From Antedon mediterranea (lineage: Eukaryota > Echinodermata > Crinoidea > Comatulida > Antedonidae), in NCBI RefSeq assembly GCF_964355755.1, contig NC_092674.1:26958001-27022000 (forward strand): DNA of 64,000 nt, given 5' to 3'. Shown here in pieces: positions 1-12,260 of the stretch. How positions within the stretch are numbered: position 1 is the stretch's first letter; each line of letters opens with the position of its first letter. A model generated the notes under the pieces. It made no database searches, was not told the origin of the DNA, and worked only from the letters and a program-made list of their open reading frames with translations. The position numbers were made by a program, and so were the translations under genes.

Positions 1-3000
1 ACGCCGTTACCATGATACAGACTCAAACCAACCGGTAACGAGGCTTGACAACAGGCATGACTACAAACGTGATAAGGTCTCGAATCTTGATGTACACCAC
101 GTTGTTCACAACCCGCCACCTGTACCGATTCGTCCGCGGTCTTATACGCCAAGTAATCATAACTCGTTGAATAATTTAAATGATAACGAGCGTTATTATG
201 ATTCTCATGATGGGCAGAATGTGTATCAGGGCCTACCAGTCAGTCAGCCACCTTCTCTTCACCCTATTCCATCCAACTCTGATAGCGATTCCATTGCAAA
301 ACCACATTGGGACTTTGATAACAGAAGTGGAACTGGCAGCTTTGTTGATGGTAAGTTTTAATCTATATTTACTTGCATACATCTCGTAGCCCTTTCACCA
401 TGCCTAGAAAATATCTGTTCACACACACAAAGGTGCACACTGTACAAAACACAGGTGTTAAGACGATGTAAAATAGGTATTATATACTGCATCATAAAAT
501 TTTCTAAACCTGTTATACAATTCCTCTGTGGTATTAGTGGTTGACACTCACCCTGTAAAAAAAATGCCATGGTTCAAATCCAGCCTTATAGTACATTGGT
601 ATTTACTTGAATGTTTGAGAAGATGGTACTTTTAGAGTCTTTTGTATGCTAGTACCTTTAACATAGCAATACTAAGTGATAATATTTTAAAACGTCTAAC
701 AATTAAAATCAAATTTTTATTTTTTAATAAAGGGAAAGAGAGTCACCATAACATTCCAGTAAACGTCCCCCCTATTCATCAACCCCCTCCCCCTGTCAGA
801 CCACCAATTCGTCACCCCATCTACAGGAAAGATGCGGACCTTACATCTATGAGTTCAATTAACACAGTAAATACAGAAAATGAAGAGGATAATCTGCCAG
901 GTTAGTTTTTAAAACTTTTGTTAACACAATAGTAGATCTGGTTTACACTGGCGTCTGTAAAAATTATAATTTACTTTTTTTACTGTCACTTTTATAAATA
1001 TTTTTTTCTTCAGAAACATTATCCTCTTTTACAACCCTTGACCTGGGAAACTTATGTGGACAATTCATTATTGCCAATATTTGTTAGTCTATAATCTATA
1101 CTCTATTGAACAGGTTATCTGAAATTATTGTATTTATTTTTTTATATATATATATTAAACACAAATTAAAAGTTTCCTAATGGTTTAAGATTTAATTTTA
1201 AATTTTTACCTCTTTATTGTTTCATTCAACGTAAAATAATGTGCAATTTAAAATCTTTTTTTTTTTTCGTTCATGTCTGTATTCACATATGTATTTATAT
1301 GTTTACTTTTCATTGATAAATATATTTTTTACACTATTATAAATTGTCCTGCATTGCAGATAAATTGTTATTTTAGATTTAGTAGTGTCATTTCTGAATT
1401 TAATATAACTTATTTTGCTGCTACTTTTGTAATGGTAGTGCGTATGTGTTTACAGCACATAGTTCTAATTGATAAAGAGATCAAAGCACTTTATACACAT
1501 GTCAGATGCTATTTGAAATTGTTCACATGCAGTTGTTTAATTATCACATGTAGCTATAAAATTGTCACATGTACTTACAAGCCTTCTACATGTAGTCCAT
1601 GGAAATAATCACATGTAGTTAAAGAATGATCACATGAAGAAAAGAATGATCACATGTAGTAAAAGAATGATCACATGAAGTAAAAGAATAATCACATGCA
1701 GTCTTCACATTTTTTTATTAAAATTTGTCGAGTATTATACATTTATTTACAAGTAGTATCTTAGTATTTTTTGTAGTGCTTTTATTAGTTTTCATTGAAA
1801 TAGAAATATGACTGCATGTCATTGTCTTTTGAATGAAAAGATAATAAAATCACATTTTTATTTACTAAAACTATCATTTATATTACTGGTGCATTTTTAA
1901 AAAATCATCAGAAATGACCTTTGTATTCACAGATTGTGGGTGTAGTGTTGTGTCGTTTTATTTTTACTGCATTGTTTGATGTGTTTCTCACATTTCTTTC
2001 TTCTTGACACTATTTCCTTACCTTTTTCAAACACAAGCTTGCAAACGGCGGATACAGGAGAGGTTAAACACCATTAAGGAGGAGCAAAAACGAGCAACCA
2101 CAGTTCCTCAAACATCTTCAGCAGAGGCTCAAACCAGTCCACAAGAGCAAATCGAAACACTCTTTCCTGCCTCGGGCTCTCCCTACTCATCTCCTATCCA
2201 TTTAACACGGTCTGATGTTGGGGGTCAGACTGTTCTCCGTCCAAGTCCTGAGATAATTTTAATTAATAATACTAACCAACCTTCGACCCCAAAAAGTCAG
2301 AAAGTGTTGCAAACATTTGCACCACTCAACGACCCGAATGAATTTGATGCAAGTGGCAAAAGAAATGAACATTTGGCACTTGTCGGTTGTGCCATTGTAA
2401 AGAGTCCCGATAAAATATGTAACGCTGTGATAATTCGCGGTTCACCAGAGCTACCAAATGATATTTGGAAGTTACAGAATGGGGAACAGCACAGCGACGA
2501 TGAAACCCTGTGGGTGCCTCAGAACCCGCATATATCTGAAGCAGACACGCTTCCACGTGGTACGACCCTTCAGCAACAATCATCAGAACAGAACCGAGAA
2601 GCGCATGAATTATCAAATCATTCAGATTATTCTGTTAGTACTTTACCAGCGGGATTTAAAAGTAGCTCAAACAGGGAGACAACATTCTCAAGCCCTTCAA
2701 TGAAACCTAAGGCGCTTGACTTGGAAGATGGGCAGGTAGAATGTCTATCTTCCTGCAGCGGCAGTCCTATATGGAAACCTCAACCACCATTAGCATTCTC
2801 AGATCATGCCAGTACTCTACCGCACGGTGTTACGATCCCCCAGGGTATTAATACAGATAGTCCAAGCAAACAAAATTGTCAATCTGGTATTCTTCCGATT
2901 CTAAAGAAAAACAAACGAAGCAAAAGCTGCCCAGATATAATTGGCAACACCCTGAAAGAGAGCGGCTCTAAGACCGTGCGGTTTAACATGCAGCCTGAAG

Positions 3001-6000
3001 TGACTCAATTTTTAGTAGAAGATTCATTTTCTGGTGAGAATCTTTCCCCCGACCAAGAAAGTTTTTATTCCGAAATTTCTCATGATGAACATGCAACAAA
3101 TAGTCAAACGCAAACCGCGTTTGATGCCGATGGACTGACCACGGAACAAAGGACCAATGGTCATGTTGAGACTATGTTTGATTCTCAGGCCCCCACTTCC
3201 ACCGCGGACCAAGGTATGGAAACTGAATTTGATGCTGAAGGGTTAACCACGCGATGCCACTCGCATGGTCACGTAGAGACCGAATTCGGCACCCTTGAGC
3301 GAAACAATACAGCTCGTAACAATAATAATGATAGTACCGGAGGGGGTTTATACCTGCTCCATAATGGACCACCCGATTACCAAAACCCACCTACTTACCG
3401 TAGCAATTCACCTCATATTGGACCCGATACACCCTTGTTGTCTGATTTGGAGTCCTCTGCTGGGGTGATCGATGCTGTTTGCCAGACAGACAGTGACGAT
3501 GATGATGATGAGATGACGCCGGTGTTACCACCAGAGAGGCAACCTGAGGTACAGGACCAACTCAAAGTTTCTTCCACCCCAAACTTTGTAGACTCTTTGA
3601 ATATACAGTGTTCTTCTGGTTAGCAATTAGTTTTTACATGGCATGAAATTATTCTTTTTTTTCCTGTTTTTATTTCTGTTTGCTTGTTTTCTGCATATGG
3701 TTTTAAGTTTATCGGTTATTTTAATTTTTCGTTTGTCTTGTTTGCAGGTTGCAAGTTTTAGATGCAGATTATCATTTCATTATTTTTAATTTTGTTTTTT
3801 ATTGCACATTTCAATCCACAGTGTGAAAATGATTGAATAATTTCAGTGCAAACAAACATAAGAAATACATATAAAACAAATTCATTATTCAGCAATTAAT
3901 AGGTGATAATTTTTAATGTTCAATTTCAAAATATTTTATGATTTATAATAAAGGTTTGCACTGAAGTTTTTCATTTAAACTATATGCTTGCACAGTAAAC
4001 ACATTCTGATTACTCTTATATTTGGTGAAAATAGGGGCCAGGAATTTTCATAAATTGGGAAAATACTTATTGCAACTCCAGAGTATACCAATTTCAGTAA
4101 TAAGTGTATCTCCAATCTCCTGTACAATCAGAAACAATGATACATAAACACGATTTTTAACTAAATTATATTGCTACTGTAGCCCTTTGTGTTTCTCTTG
4201 AAAGGAGAAAAATACAGTCAACCCCTATTAAGGGGATACCCCTTTTAAGGGTAACCCCCTATTGAGGTGGAAACTTTATTGGGTCCCAATAGTTCCCAAT
4301 TAAAAGGGATTCTACTGTATTTATCAAACATTAAATACAAGAGTATCAGAGAATAATAACACAATATGCTAGTATTATTTTTTTAAGCTGGGAAAAAACA
4401 CTTTATATTTTTTGTTTGCATGTGTATTTTTATAAGATTAATGATTTGCATTTGTGAATATTGTTTAAATGATTATTGTATTTGATTAGAATACTGTATA
4501 ATCGTTATAAATTGGCCTCAAATGCAGCTTGTAAATATTAATTTTATGGTATAATATTTGGGACATTTTGATGTATTTATACTTAATCATTTTCTTATAT
4601 ATAGTCCCTTTATATTTGCCTCTATAATTTAATTCCTACAAAAGGTTTGTGTTGACCATTTTAAAGTTATTCATTTGGGATTTCTCCCAGTAAAATTCTT
4701 AAATTATTTGTTTTTCCCTCAAACCCACTTTATTTGAAACGACTCCTGTAAATAGTTTATTATTATGTCTGTAATATTAACTTCATTATTCATTTCATAT
4801 CTGTGGTAATTACAACCATTTTAGTGTAATAATTTGTGGAATAATGTCTTGCCCTCTAGTTGATTCAGTATTCATTATTTTAACATGTGTTATTTATACT
4901 GTAGACATCATGTTTCTCTGTATGTATCTTTTTGCAAGGTTTACAACAATTTGTATACTGTACCAACAAAATTGTTACCTAGATAAATTTCCTAGTCAGG
5001 ATCATCATTATTATAATCATTATTAGTAGAATCATTCACCTTAAAGTGGAATGAAATAAAAGACCACATTCTCCACCCCCCCCCCCCCTCAAAAAAATTA
5101 GGGACCCTAAATACAACACTTTGATTTAATGTCTGAGGACAGTAATTTGGATCACATGATCAATTGGATCACATGATCAATTGGATCACATGTCAATTGG
5201 ATCACATGATCAATTGGATCACATGAATAATATTATATCACATGATATATTACTTTGATTACTTATGTTCACTATTGCTTTAATCTCTACAGTCATCCGA
5301 GGTTCTCAAGTTATAAAAATCAAAGGTAGAGAAAACGCCCGTTAGAACTTCCAGCATGCCAAGTAATAAGAACCAACAAAATACCAACTAATTACTCACA
5401 AATTAGAATATAATCAATAAATTCTTGTAACCTTTCTACAATTATTATTATTAGTATAATCAATTAGATAGATGATACAGATCTAACCAATTTTCTTCAC
5501 CTTTTCTGTGTATAATACATATACCCTTGTATAGATTTAATTCATTGTTTTTCTTCCTTATATGGTAATATCTGTTTATTTATGTATTGATGTTAACAAT
5601 ATATATATACTATCGCTTATTTGTAATTCATGTTAAAGTAATTGTTTCCCATTTGGATGACCATGTTTTCAACCTGCATGATTTGTCAATCCGTTGATTT
5701 TAGATTTTAGTCTGTTAGATTTAAAAGTTAATCCGTTAACACTAGTTTCAATCTGATAAATATCAATTGTTAGTCCGTAAATCTTAATCTTTTAAATTAA
5801 ATTTAAATCAATCAGTTATCAGTTTTAATTCATATTTATTTAATTTCTTTTTATTTTAATCTGCTAATCAATATATATCAATAAAAATAATCAATGTAAA
5901 CTATTATAACCCTTATTTTCCCACCTATATTCTCTTAAATGTTTAGCTTAGATTGTTTTAATATTTAAAACCATTAATGACTAAAATAAAGTTTAAAATT

Positions 6001-7642
6001 GTAACAGAAATATAGGGGAGGCCATGGCCAATGATGGTTGGTATGGCTAGTGAGGGTCAGGCATAGCCAGGGAGGGTCGGACATAGCCAGGCATGGCCAG
6101 AGAGAGGTTGGGTATACCTAATGACCGTTGTCATGGCCATTGAGTGGGTCAAGTTAGAAAGATTCTATGTGGTACCTGCTAGTGCTTTAATGTGCTATTA
6201 AATTAATTTTTTATTCTGGAGTACTGTTACATTAACTCGCTTAAATTTTTAACAAATAACATGCTTTTTTGCATAGGTATGTTTTAATTTTTTGCTGCTT
6301 TACAGTGCCAGAAATGCCCAATCCAAAATTTAAAAATGTTTTTTTTAAATTTTTACATTGCAATTATTTTTGCTGCTTTAACAAAACATAGGCCATAATA
6401 ATTTTAAATTAATAATTGTTTGTTTTTGGTTGGGAGCTATGATCAAAATTTTAGCAGGCTTTTCGATTAGTTTTTAGTATTTGTAGTATAAAGAATGAGT
6501 TGTATTGTCTAATTATCTCTCCCATGTCCCAGTTTTATATTGTTGTTTATAGTTAGCCCTCCCCCACCACAACAAGTATGTCATAACTCCCCTTACCCTG
6601 TTTTTTACATACACTATATAGTCCAGTCTATTTGTATGAAGCATGCATTTACATAGCCTATATGATTGAAGCATGTATTCATATATCCTGTTATATACAT
6701 ATAACTATATACTTATTAATTAAATGGTGTGTGGGAATTGTTAAGTACATGTTTTTATTGAGACAGTGAGTGTATATACCAAGATAAAAATACTCAATTG
6801 AAAATTTGCTGTTATTTGTTATACACAAGATATTTAAAAATAAAGAAGAAAATATAAAAACAAAATTCCAATATTATTTTTTATTATGATTTTATAAAAT
6901 ATTTTTTTCACAAATTTTGAACCCATTTCATAGATTGGTTTGTTTGAGGAGAGTGTATGCTGGATGAAAATTGATAAAATTGTATTCAATTTAATAATAT
7001 TGCAATTTTTTTCTGAAAATAGGGTACCATTGGGACTGCTCAGACTGGATGCCTCCGACTTTGACCAAAATACATGAAGACGTGACCCAAAAAGAAGTAC
7101 CAGACTCACCGACCAATTTATCAGTTAACACAACCATGTCCCAGATGAATGAATACGAAGATGACGACGTGGATGATGAATATGTGGGAGAGGATACCGA
7201 TTATCCCGGAGATGATGACATGCCATACCCGCACACGGAAGAGTTCCAACAACAACTTCAAAACTACCCTCCAAGTATCTCTCCAGATGGTTCTCAGCGG
7301 ATTGATAGCATGTCAGATCTGCCACGGCAGTATTACCAGCATCCAAATTCATATCTCCCCGGTCACCATATGTCAGTGACATCATTACCACCCTCTGAAT
7401 ATAATGGAATAGACCAATCACCAAAGAAACGTGTTATGGGTGTAGGCAGTAGAGGAGGTGATTATGAGAGAATGTCGTCAAATTTAGATAATGCTTCGAT
7501 GTCTGCATATACGTCAAATGCTTCGTGTTCAGATGTATCTGGGATGTACGAACCTGAGAGCGAGATTGGACTGAGTGACTGCGAAAGTGCAACAGATGAC
7601 CGATTTTCAACGCATCTATCAAATCTCACAACAGATGTGTAA
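1..7642 (+). CDS. FAT: Fat1/2/3-like protocadherin, 3' part (cytoplasmic tail), 4 exons
   Basis: Giant atypical cadherin of the plasma membrane; only the intracellular tail (905 codons, frame starting at base 2) is present, and the cadherin/EGF/laminin-G/transmembrane parts lie off the left edge. Exons: 1-350, 733-900, 2038-3618, 7023-7642. All three introns are phase 1, with donors GTAAGT, GTTAGT and GTTAGC, and the frame stays open to TAA at 7640. Identification rests on the last exon: YHWDCSDWMPP matches the vertebrate Fat1/3 block YHWDTSDWMP, followed by a DTDYPG segment, then ASCSDVS and ESEIGLSDCES, which parallel the vertebrate C-terminal ASCSDVS/ESEVMMSDYES blocks. The protein ends TTDV, a class I PDZ ligand like vertebrate HTEV. 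The large third exon is Ser/Asp-rich and low in conservation, has a basic SKSCPDI patch, and carries an internal ~35-residue duplication (3114-3288). Without splicing after 3618 an in-frame TAG follows at once, so an isoform lacking the conserved end is possible. Fat1 versus Fat2 versus Fat3 cannot be decided. Confidence 0.93.
525..590 (+). repeat. tRNA-derived SINE remnant in Fat intron
   Basis: An A-box-like TGGTATTAGTGG (529-540) is followed about 30 bp later by a perfect B box GGTTCAAATCC (571-581). This is the internal RNA polymerase III promoter layout of tRNA genes and tRNA-derived SINEs. No acceptor-stem pairing is visible, so a SINE head or tRNA relic is more likely than a working tRNA gene. 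Confidence 0.4.
1522..1712 (+). repeat. Degenerate tandem array of TCACATG units in Fat intron 2
   Basis: About nine units of 20-27 bp, each containing TCACATG followed by T, A or C. The four most regular units (about 1607-1700) alternate the TCACATG core with AAAGAATGA or AAAGAATAA. TCACATGA is an E-box/M-box type sequence bound by MITF/TFE-class bHLH proteins in other animals; any regulatory role here is inference. Confidence 0.7.
3114..3288 (+). repeat. Internal coding duplication in the Fat tail
   Basis: Two 105-bp coding units at about 3114 and 3219 encode QTAFDADGLTT...NGHVETMFD and ETEFDAEGLTT...HGHVETEFG. Each splits again into two half-units around a T-x-F-(D/G) motif, giving four copies of an acidic, aromatic-containing short motif. 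The function is unknown; repeated short linear motifs in a disordered tail are candidate docking sites (inference). Confidence 0.7.
4213..4319. mobile_element. Short mariner-like MITE with TA ends
   Basis: The ends are TACAGTCAACCCC and, inverted, TACAGTAGAATCCC, each bordered by TA. The interior is a series of CCCCTTTT/AAGGGG alternations. Non-coding, 107 bp. The TA target and the ACAGT start resemble Tc1/mariner-derived non-autonomous elements. Confidence 0.6.
5148..5243 (+). repeat. 17-bp tandem repeat GGATCACATGATCAATT
   Basis: Five copies in Fat intron 3, one with a 2-bp deletion, followed by partial palindromic ATCACATGAT sequence. The unit is nearly self-complementary around CACATG/ATGATC and shares its TCACATGA core with the unrelated array in the preceding intron. 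Confidence 0.8.
6016..6140 (+). repeat. Degenerate GGCCA/GGGTC-rich array
   Basis: Six or so imperfect units of about 20 bp built from (A/T)GGCCA(A/T)G and GAGGGTCGG (for example CATAGCCAGGGAGGGTCGG). It is the only GC-rich stretch inside the large Fat intron. No function seen. Confidence 0.5.
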
Positions 7643-8260
7643 TGGCATGTTGGTGATTCTATTTTCCTCTGAAATAGATGTGTGCGAGATCAGTGCGATA
7701 TGTTTTAATGCGTGTGTATGTAAGTGTGTGTAAAATAATTTCGGATCAAATTGTATCCATGTTTTTATCAAGTGTAATTTAAAGTATTTGATGATGTTAC
7801 AATTTTTGCAATAGGGAGGTCAAGTTTTAAAGGTCAAGCATTAAATATTATAATGCTTGAAATAGTATGCAGCATGAATATTCATTGGCTTTATGAATAT
7901 TTTGTATTAAATTATGAATATTTATACGATTAGGCTATAACCAAGTATATCACCTGTATTTTAGCCAATGTTAATAACAAGCTTGGGTTTATATATCTGT
8001 AAAAATAATAAAACAAAGACAAATATATTGTACTTATAAATTATGTGGAGTAGACCTATGATTTTGCTACAGTATAGTATATTTTCCATGTAATTCAGAC
8101 TGTATATATATAAAAACACTGTTTGTACTTATTAAAGTGTTAGCTGACTCCGTTGTGACATTAAACCATTATGCAAAGATAAGAAGCTGTACGACCATTA
8201 CCACACAGTACACCTAGATGAATATATTATGTCCTACGAATAATGAATAAATTAATTTTT
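7643..8260 (+). other. Fat 3' UTR with candidate poly(A) signals
   Basis: Non-coding AT-rich sequence after the Fat stop codon. Canonical AATAAA hexamers occur at 8007-8012 and 8246-8251; either could end the transcript. Several ATTTA-like and TTTTT tracts are present, but nothing specific enough to call an element. Confidence 0.5.
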
Positions 8261-8658
8261 ATGGTAATAACAATTTTAATTTTTTTTGTTGAGAAAATGT
8301 TTTGATCATTTAATCTGGACAATCCTAGTTATTTTCATGTTTCATGTATTTTAACAGCCATTATTAGGAATTTTTTAGGGACAATTTTGCGTTCGCTGCC
8401 TTGTACTGTACAACTACTTGTTTTTGTTATACGGTGCTGAGTTTCACCAGTCAAAAAAAGTTATTCCAACATGCTATATAAAATACAGCGATTTCTCTTT
8501 AGAGAGCGTCCTCTATAGACAATGCAACTTAGTAGTAGCCTAAAGACGTTAATAATAGTACTGTAATACTTATGTTTTTGAAATTTTATATTTTTTGTAA
8601 AAAAAACCTTGTTTTAACGCTACTACAGCACGTGGTATGAAAAACCAAATTAACAAAT

Positions 8659-8799
8659 TACACAGTCAACTCTCAGAACATAAGACACCATTGGGCTGGC
8701 ATAAAGTGGAAAGGCTAGTTTCCAGAATGTAATTTAAGATTAACAAAGAATTTGTGACATAAAAACGTTTAAAGTTTCTTTGTTTGAGAGTTGACTATT
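8659..8799. mobile_element. Non-autonomous element with CAGTCAACTCTC inverted ends
   Basis: The left end reads ACAGTCAACTCTCAGAACA and the right end, inverted, ATAGTCAACTCTCAAACAAAG; TA dinucleotides border both. The interior is short and non-coding. Tc1/mariner-like MITE (inference from ends). Confidence 0.55.
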
Positions 8800-9005
8800 A
8801 TAATTAAGTGTTTTTATAATTTGTTTAAGCGTCTTTTTAATTTGAGTAACAATTTGGTTGTTCTAAATTAAGAATTTTACTTTTAGTTATTTTTGTGTGT
8901 GCTCGTATTACTTGTGTATATAGCTTTGCAACAACCCTTGGGATATATTATTATTAATGTTGCTTTGATCTAACGATTCATTGATATTAAGTGATGTTGT
9001 TTTTG

Positions 9006-9315
9006 TTAAATTATTGCTGATAGCCATGGCTATAACTATGAAAACTCCAGGGCCAGTGTTCTATCAGAGGTTTCTGTACTGAAAACAAATAAAAAAAAAA
9101 ACTATTAAAATATTGTTGCTGGCTTGATTGTAAAACCGAGCTAAAATCTTTGTATTCACTGTATTCAGTTTTGCATCATCATCATCATCATCATGTGCCG
9201 TATTCGATACGAACAAGATGGCCGCCATGGCTCTCTGTCGTAGTACGATTTTGAATACAATTCACTGCTCTAAAAGACACTCTTCATCAATAGAGTAATT
9301 GAACATTGAATTGAA
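9006..9315 (+). repeat. Dispersed repeat, copy 1
   Basis: Shares, in order, a TACTG..TTGAAAACAAA..A block, ATTAAAATATTGTTGCTGGC, a CTAAA-CTCAG-like block, GCCGCCATG and ACTC/CTCTCTAAAA with 11955-12260. The divergence is high. It also contains a (CAT)7 microsatellite at 9175-9195. No coding potential; it is probably a decayed mobile element. Confidence 0.35.
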
Positions 9316-10552
9316 TTTTTTTCTATCATTTGATTCAATTCATTTAATTTTTTTAAAACAAGTAATGACAGAAATTATGTATAACTGCTGAAATTTGGCC
9401 ACTATGCTGCACTGTGGATCACTTTGTTATTGTTATGACAGTTTTATTATAAACTGCAAAACATATTTTAACCAAACTTCCTATTTTCATATTTTTTTAA
9501 AGCAAAATATATTAAATTCAGCAATCAACTGTTATTAATATTTCGAGTATGAATAAATTGTGACCATTTACCAATCCTATTTAAGTATACTATATTTTTT
9601 AAATTATTAAGTTTAATATTTTACAATCATATTTGTTATTGATCCCACCAGATTGGGCTGTAATATTATCATGATTTGTTTTTTTCATTCTGTAAAAACA
9701 GTAATATGTACTAGCCTTCTGTATTAATTAATGAATGTTAATTGATTCTAATTAGTATGTTTTTAAATACAATTTTAGCTTTTGTATCTTGTTTATAGAG
9801 TTGAATGCAATATTTGACAATAGTTTTTAGGTCTAAATATAAAGTCACAATGTTATTCTAAAGAAATGTAGTCTGAAACCCACCAAACGCAAAAATGAAC
9901 AATGAAATCGGAGAGGGCGCTGAGTAAAAACGTGATAACGTATAGAACGCCGAATTTCAACTGTGAGGCTTGCCAAAAAAACAGTTATTTCTATACCCGT
10001 CTTCCTTCTTACTACAAGCATATATGTTATCAATGAATAGGTGGTCTTAATTTTAGCAAATATCGGAGGATTTAATACTTCCAGTTATTTTTTAATTGTA
10101 TTAAATTTGATAAACAAGTGAACGATCGTGAGTTGTGTAAGAATTCCGTGCTCGTGATTTCAATAAATACCAATGAACAAATTAAAAACGTTTCCTTATA
10201 TTTGTGGCTACTATTTACTGCGCTTGCTCACAAACACTGTAGGCCTACCATCGGCATATTATATTAAAGAAACAATACACCACTACTACAGCAAACACAG
10301 CACAACGATATAATTGTACACACTATCTAAGAAAATGTGTCGATATCGCTGGAATCCTATTTTATAGACGTTTGATTTTAAAATAATTATTGGCAACCAA
10401 AAAAAATGCTTGCAGTCTTAATGTGTATGCTTTCCTTTATTTCGATTATTATTTTGCCTATACAGTTAGTATAACCACAGAATAAATTAAACATCAAATG
10501 TGCTAGATTTACGTTATTATATAGCTACAACAGCATAAGAGATTTAAAGAGA

Positions 10553-11254
10553 TTAAACATCGAAAAGGAGAAAACCTGTAAAGGTCATGGGGCGAGCAGT
10601 AGTACCGTAAACATAACTAGATTCTCCATTGGTTAGCCACACCTGGTCACCAGTTTTTAGTTGAAGGGTTGCTCCACTGCTCTGTGTAGAAAAACCTTTA
10701 GGATAACTTCGAGTCACTATTGAAAGTACCCGCCCATTTAACACCAAGCTAACATCGGCTCGAATTCCTTGAGCATCATGATGACCAAAGCTCAACATAA
10801 AATAATACACGCCGGGAAATTGACATGTAAACTTTCCGTTATGTTTGTTAAAGTTGTCTCCGTAATTCAGCTCCATTGATGTGAAAGTAATAATCGTTTC
10901 TGCAGGTATCACGTGAGTTGTGCGTATCGCAGTGAATGCAGATTTATTAACTTGTGCTTGCATCCCGGGATCTCCTTTTAATCCTGTATCCGCCTTAGGA
11001 CCCACCGGTCCTGCTTTCCCTGGTAATCCTATGGGTCCGTCATCACCTTTCATTCCAGGGGCTCCTTTCTGGCCTTGATTTCCTTGATTCCCATTCATTC
11101 CATGTGTTCCCGGGATCCCTGGCATTCCAGGTGTACCATGACAGCAAGCGTTGCAAGTGTTAGCACTGCCATTGTCGTCAACTGCATTGGTCACGCCAAT
11201 TGCAATACATAGACCCAATATGCCTACACACCAGGTAAATGGTCGACTCATCAT
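10553..11254 (-). CDS. Secreted collagen-like C1q-domain protein, copy 1
   Basis: A 233-residue secreted protein of the C1q/TNF superfamily. Residues 1-24 are a signal peptide (MMSRPFTW..., hydrophobic core GILGLCIAIG). Next comes a Cys cluster (TCNACC), which in this family typically links subunits by disulfides. Then about 20 Gly-X-Y triplets (residues ~39-99), and a C-terminal C1q domain (~102-233) with FTAIRTT, NKHNGKFTCQFPGVYYF, TGDQVWL and the terminal FTGFLLFDV strand. One triplet is broken (GPK-ADT, Gly to Ala), and compared with copy 2 one triplet is missing. C1q proteins trimerise and act as pattern-recognition or lectin-like proteins in invertebrate blood; the ligand here is unknown. 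The CDS lies in one exon. Just before ATG the antisense reads ...TATTTAG/ATA, a splice acceptor, so a non-coding first exon is expected (see 11595). Confidence 0.92.
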   Translation of the reverse strand: MMSRPFTWCVGILGLCIAIGVTNAVDDNGSANTCNACCHGTPGMPGIPGTHGMNGNQGNQGQKGAPGMKGDDGPIGLPGKAGPVGPKADTGLKGDPGMQAQVNKSAFTAIRTTHVIPAETIITFTSMELNYGDNFNKHNGKFTCQFPGVYYFMLSFGHHDAQGIRADVSLVLNGRVLSIVTRSYPKGFSTQSSGATLQLKTGDQVWLTNGESSYVYGTTARPMTFTGFLLFDV

Positions 11255-11594
11255 TATCTAAATATAGATAAAAGAAATAATAATAATTTAGGTTGGTTTG
11301 CATGATCTAACTTTTACTTCCAACGTTATTTCAACATTGCCTAGCAAAAATCCCGAGTTTACACACACCAGATTGAGCGCCCTAAGCGATGTGAAATTAG
11401 TATTAGACAGATATTTACTTGAGTTTTAAATAACAGAAAAGTTCTGTCCCCGCAGAAAATTTATGACAGAATGTTTTACATGAAAGCCATACCAAAAACC
11501 AAAGTAAACTTAGTAGAAAATACATTGCCATTGATTAGTAAAAAGACAATTTAGTCTAGAGAAAAGTAAACTAAAATTTAAACAAACATCTAAC

Positions 11595-11900
11595 CTTTAA
11601 AATATGTTGCAACTATATTCATAAAAGTGTAGAATCCAACCAAAACTGCATGACTTCTGCGACTTATGTTATAATGCTGAAGATTATCACGTGGTCGAAA
11701 ATAAAATCTTCTGTTTGGTTGATAAATTTAGAACTTGTTGCTTCAATCAACCATTAATTGGTATCTATTTTATAAGCAAACTTAAACAAAACATCTGGCC
11801 TGTATAAGTCACGTTACTTACTTAAAAACCTTTCAACAAATATATTGTACTAATTTGTACATCTGTAAGTTTCACATCAGTGCTTACTTTCATGTATATG
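11595..11900 (-). promoter_or_regulatory. Predicted non-coding exon 1 and promoter of C1q copy 1
   Basis: On the - strand, CAACATATTTTAAAG/GTTAGA gives a splice donor after 11595. The sequence upstream (up to about 11900) aligns with 14373-14705 in front of copy 2: shared GAAGATTATCA(C/T)GTGGTC, TCTTCTGTTTGGTTGATAAATTTAG and AACCTTTCAACAA blocks. Conservation after duplication, plus the acceptor next to the ATG, supports a leader exon. The transcription start is not determinable. Confidence 0.5.
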
Positions 11901-11954
11901 AATATGTGGATATATTGTACGAACAACTTTGACATAACAAACTTCGACATAATA

Positions 11955-12260
11955 ATGCCAGTATTACGTCAGAAGTTACTGTATTGAAAACAAAAATGAT
12001 TAAAAATATTGTTCCTGGCCCTGGTTCTAGTAGCTAGCTAAACTCAGTTTATTTTGCGTTATACGAAAGTTGGCTTTCCATAGCTTTCTGTCATGCTTTC
12101 TGTCCAGTACTTTTTAGTCGGTACTAGTCAGTACTACAGCTCATTATGTCGGTCGGTTGGTCGGTCGGTCTCAAATTTGAGTACGCGACTGCAGCCGCCA
12201 TGTATATGGCCTTGTTTGCATACCATACACTTCTCTCTAAAACAAGGACTTTTTCCAAAA
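11955..12260 (+). repeat. Dispersed repeat, copy 2
   Basis: Diverged partner of 9006-9315: TACTGTATTGAAAACAAA, then AAAAATATTGTTCCTGGC, then GCAGCCGCCATGTATATGGCC and CTCTCTAAAACAAGGAC in the same order. A GGTCGGTTGGTCGGTCGGTC microsatellite lies inside at 12147-12168. Confidence 0.35.

Noticed and set aside
571-581. Functional tRNA gene at the B box
   Set aside because: No paired acceptor stem or anticodon arm can be drawn; kept only as a SINE remnant.
1273-1608. 111-residue frame overlapping the TCACATG array
   Set aside because: The protein is low-complexity Cys/Thr/Tyr sequence produced by the repeat; it sits inside a Fat intron.
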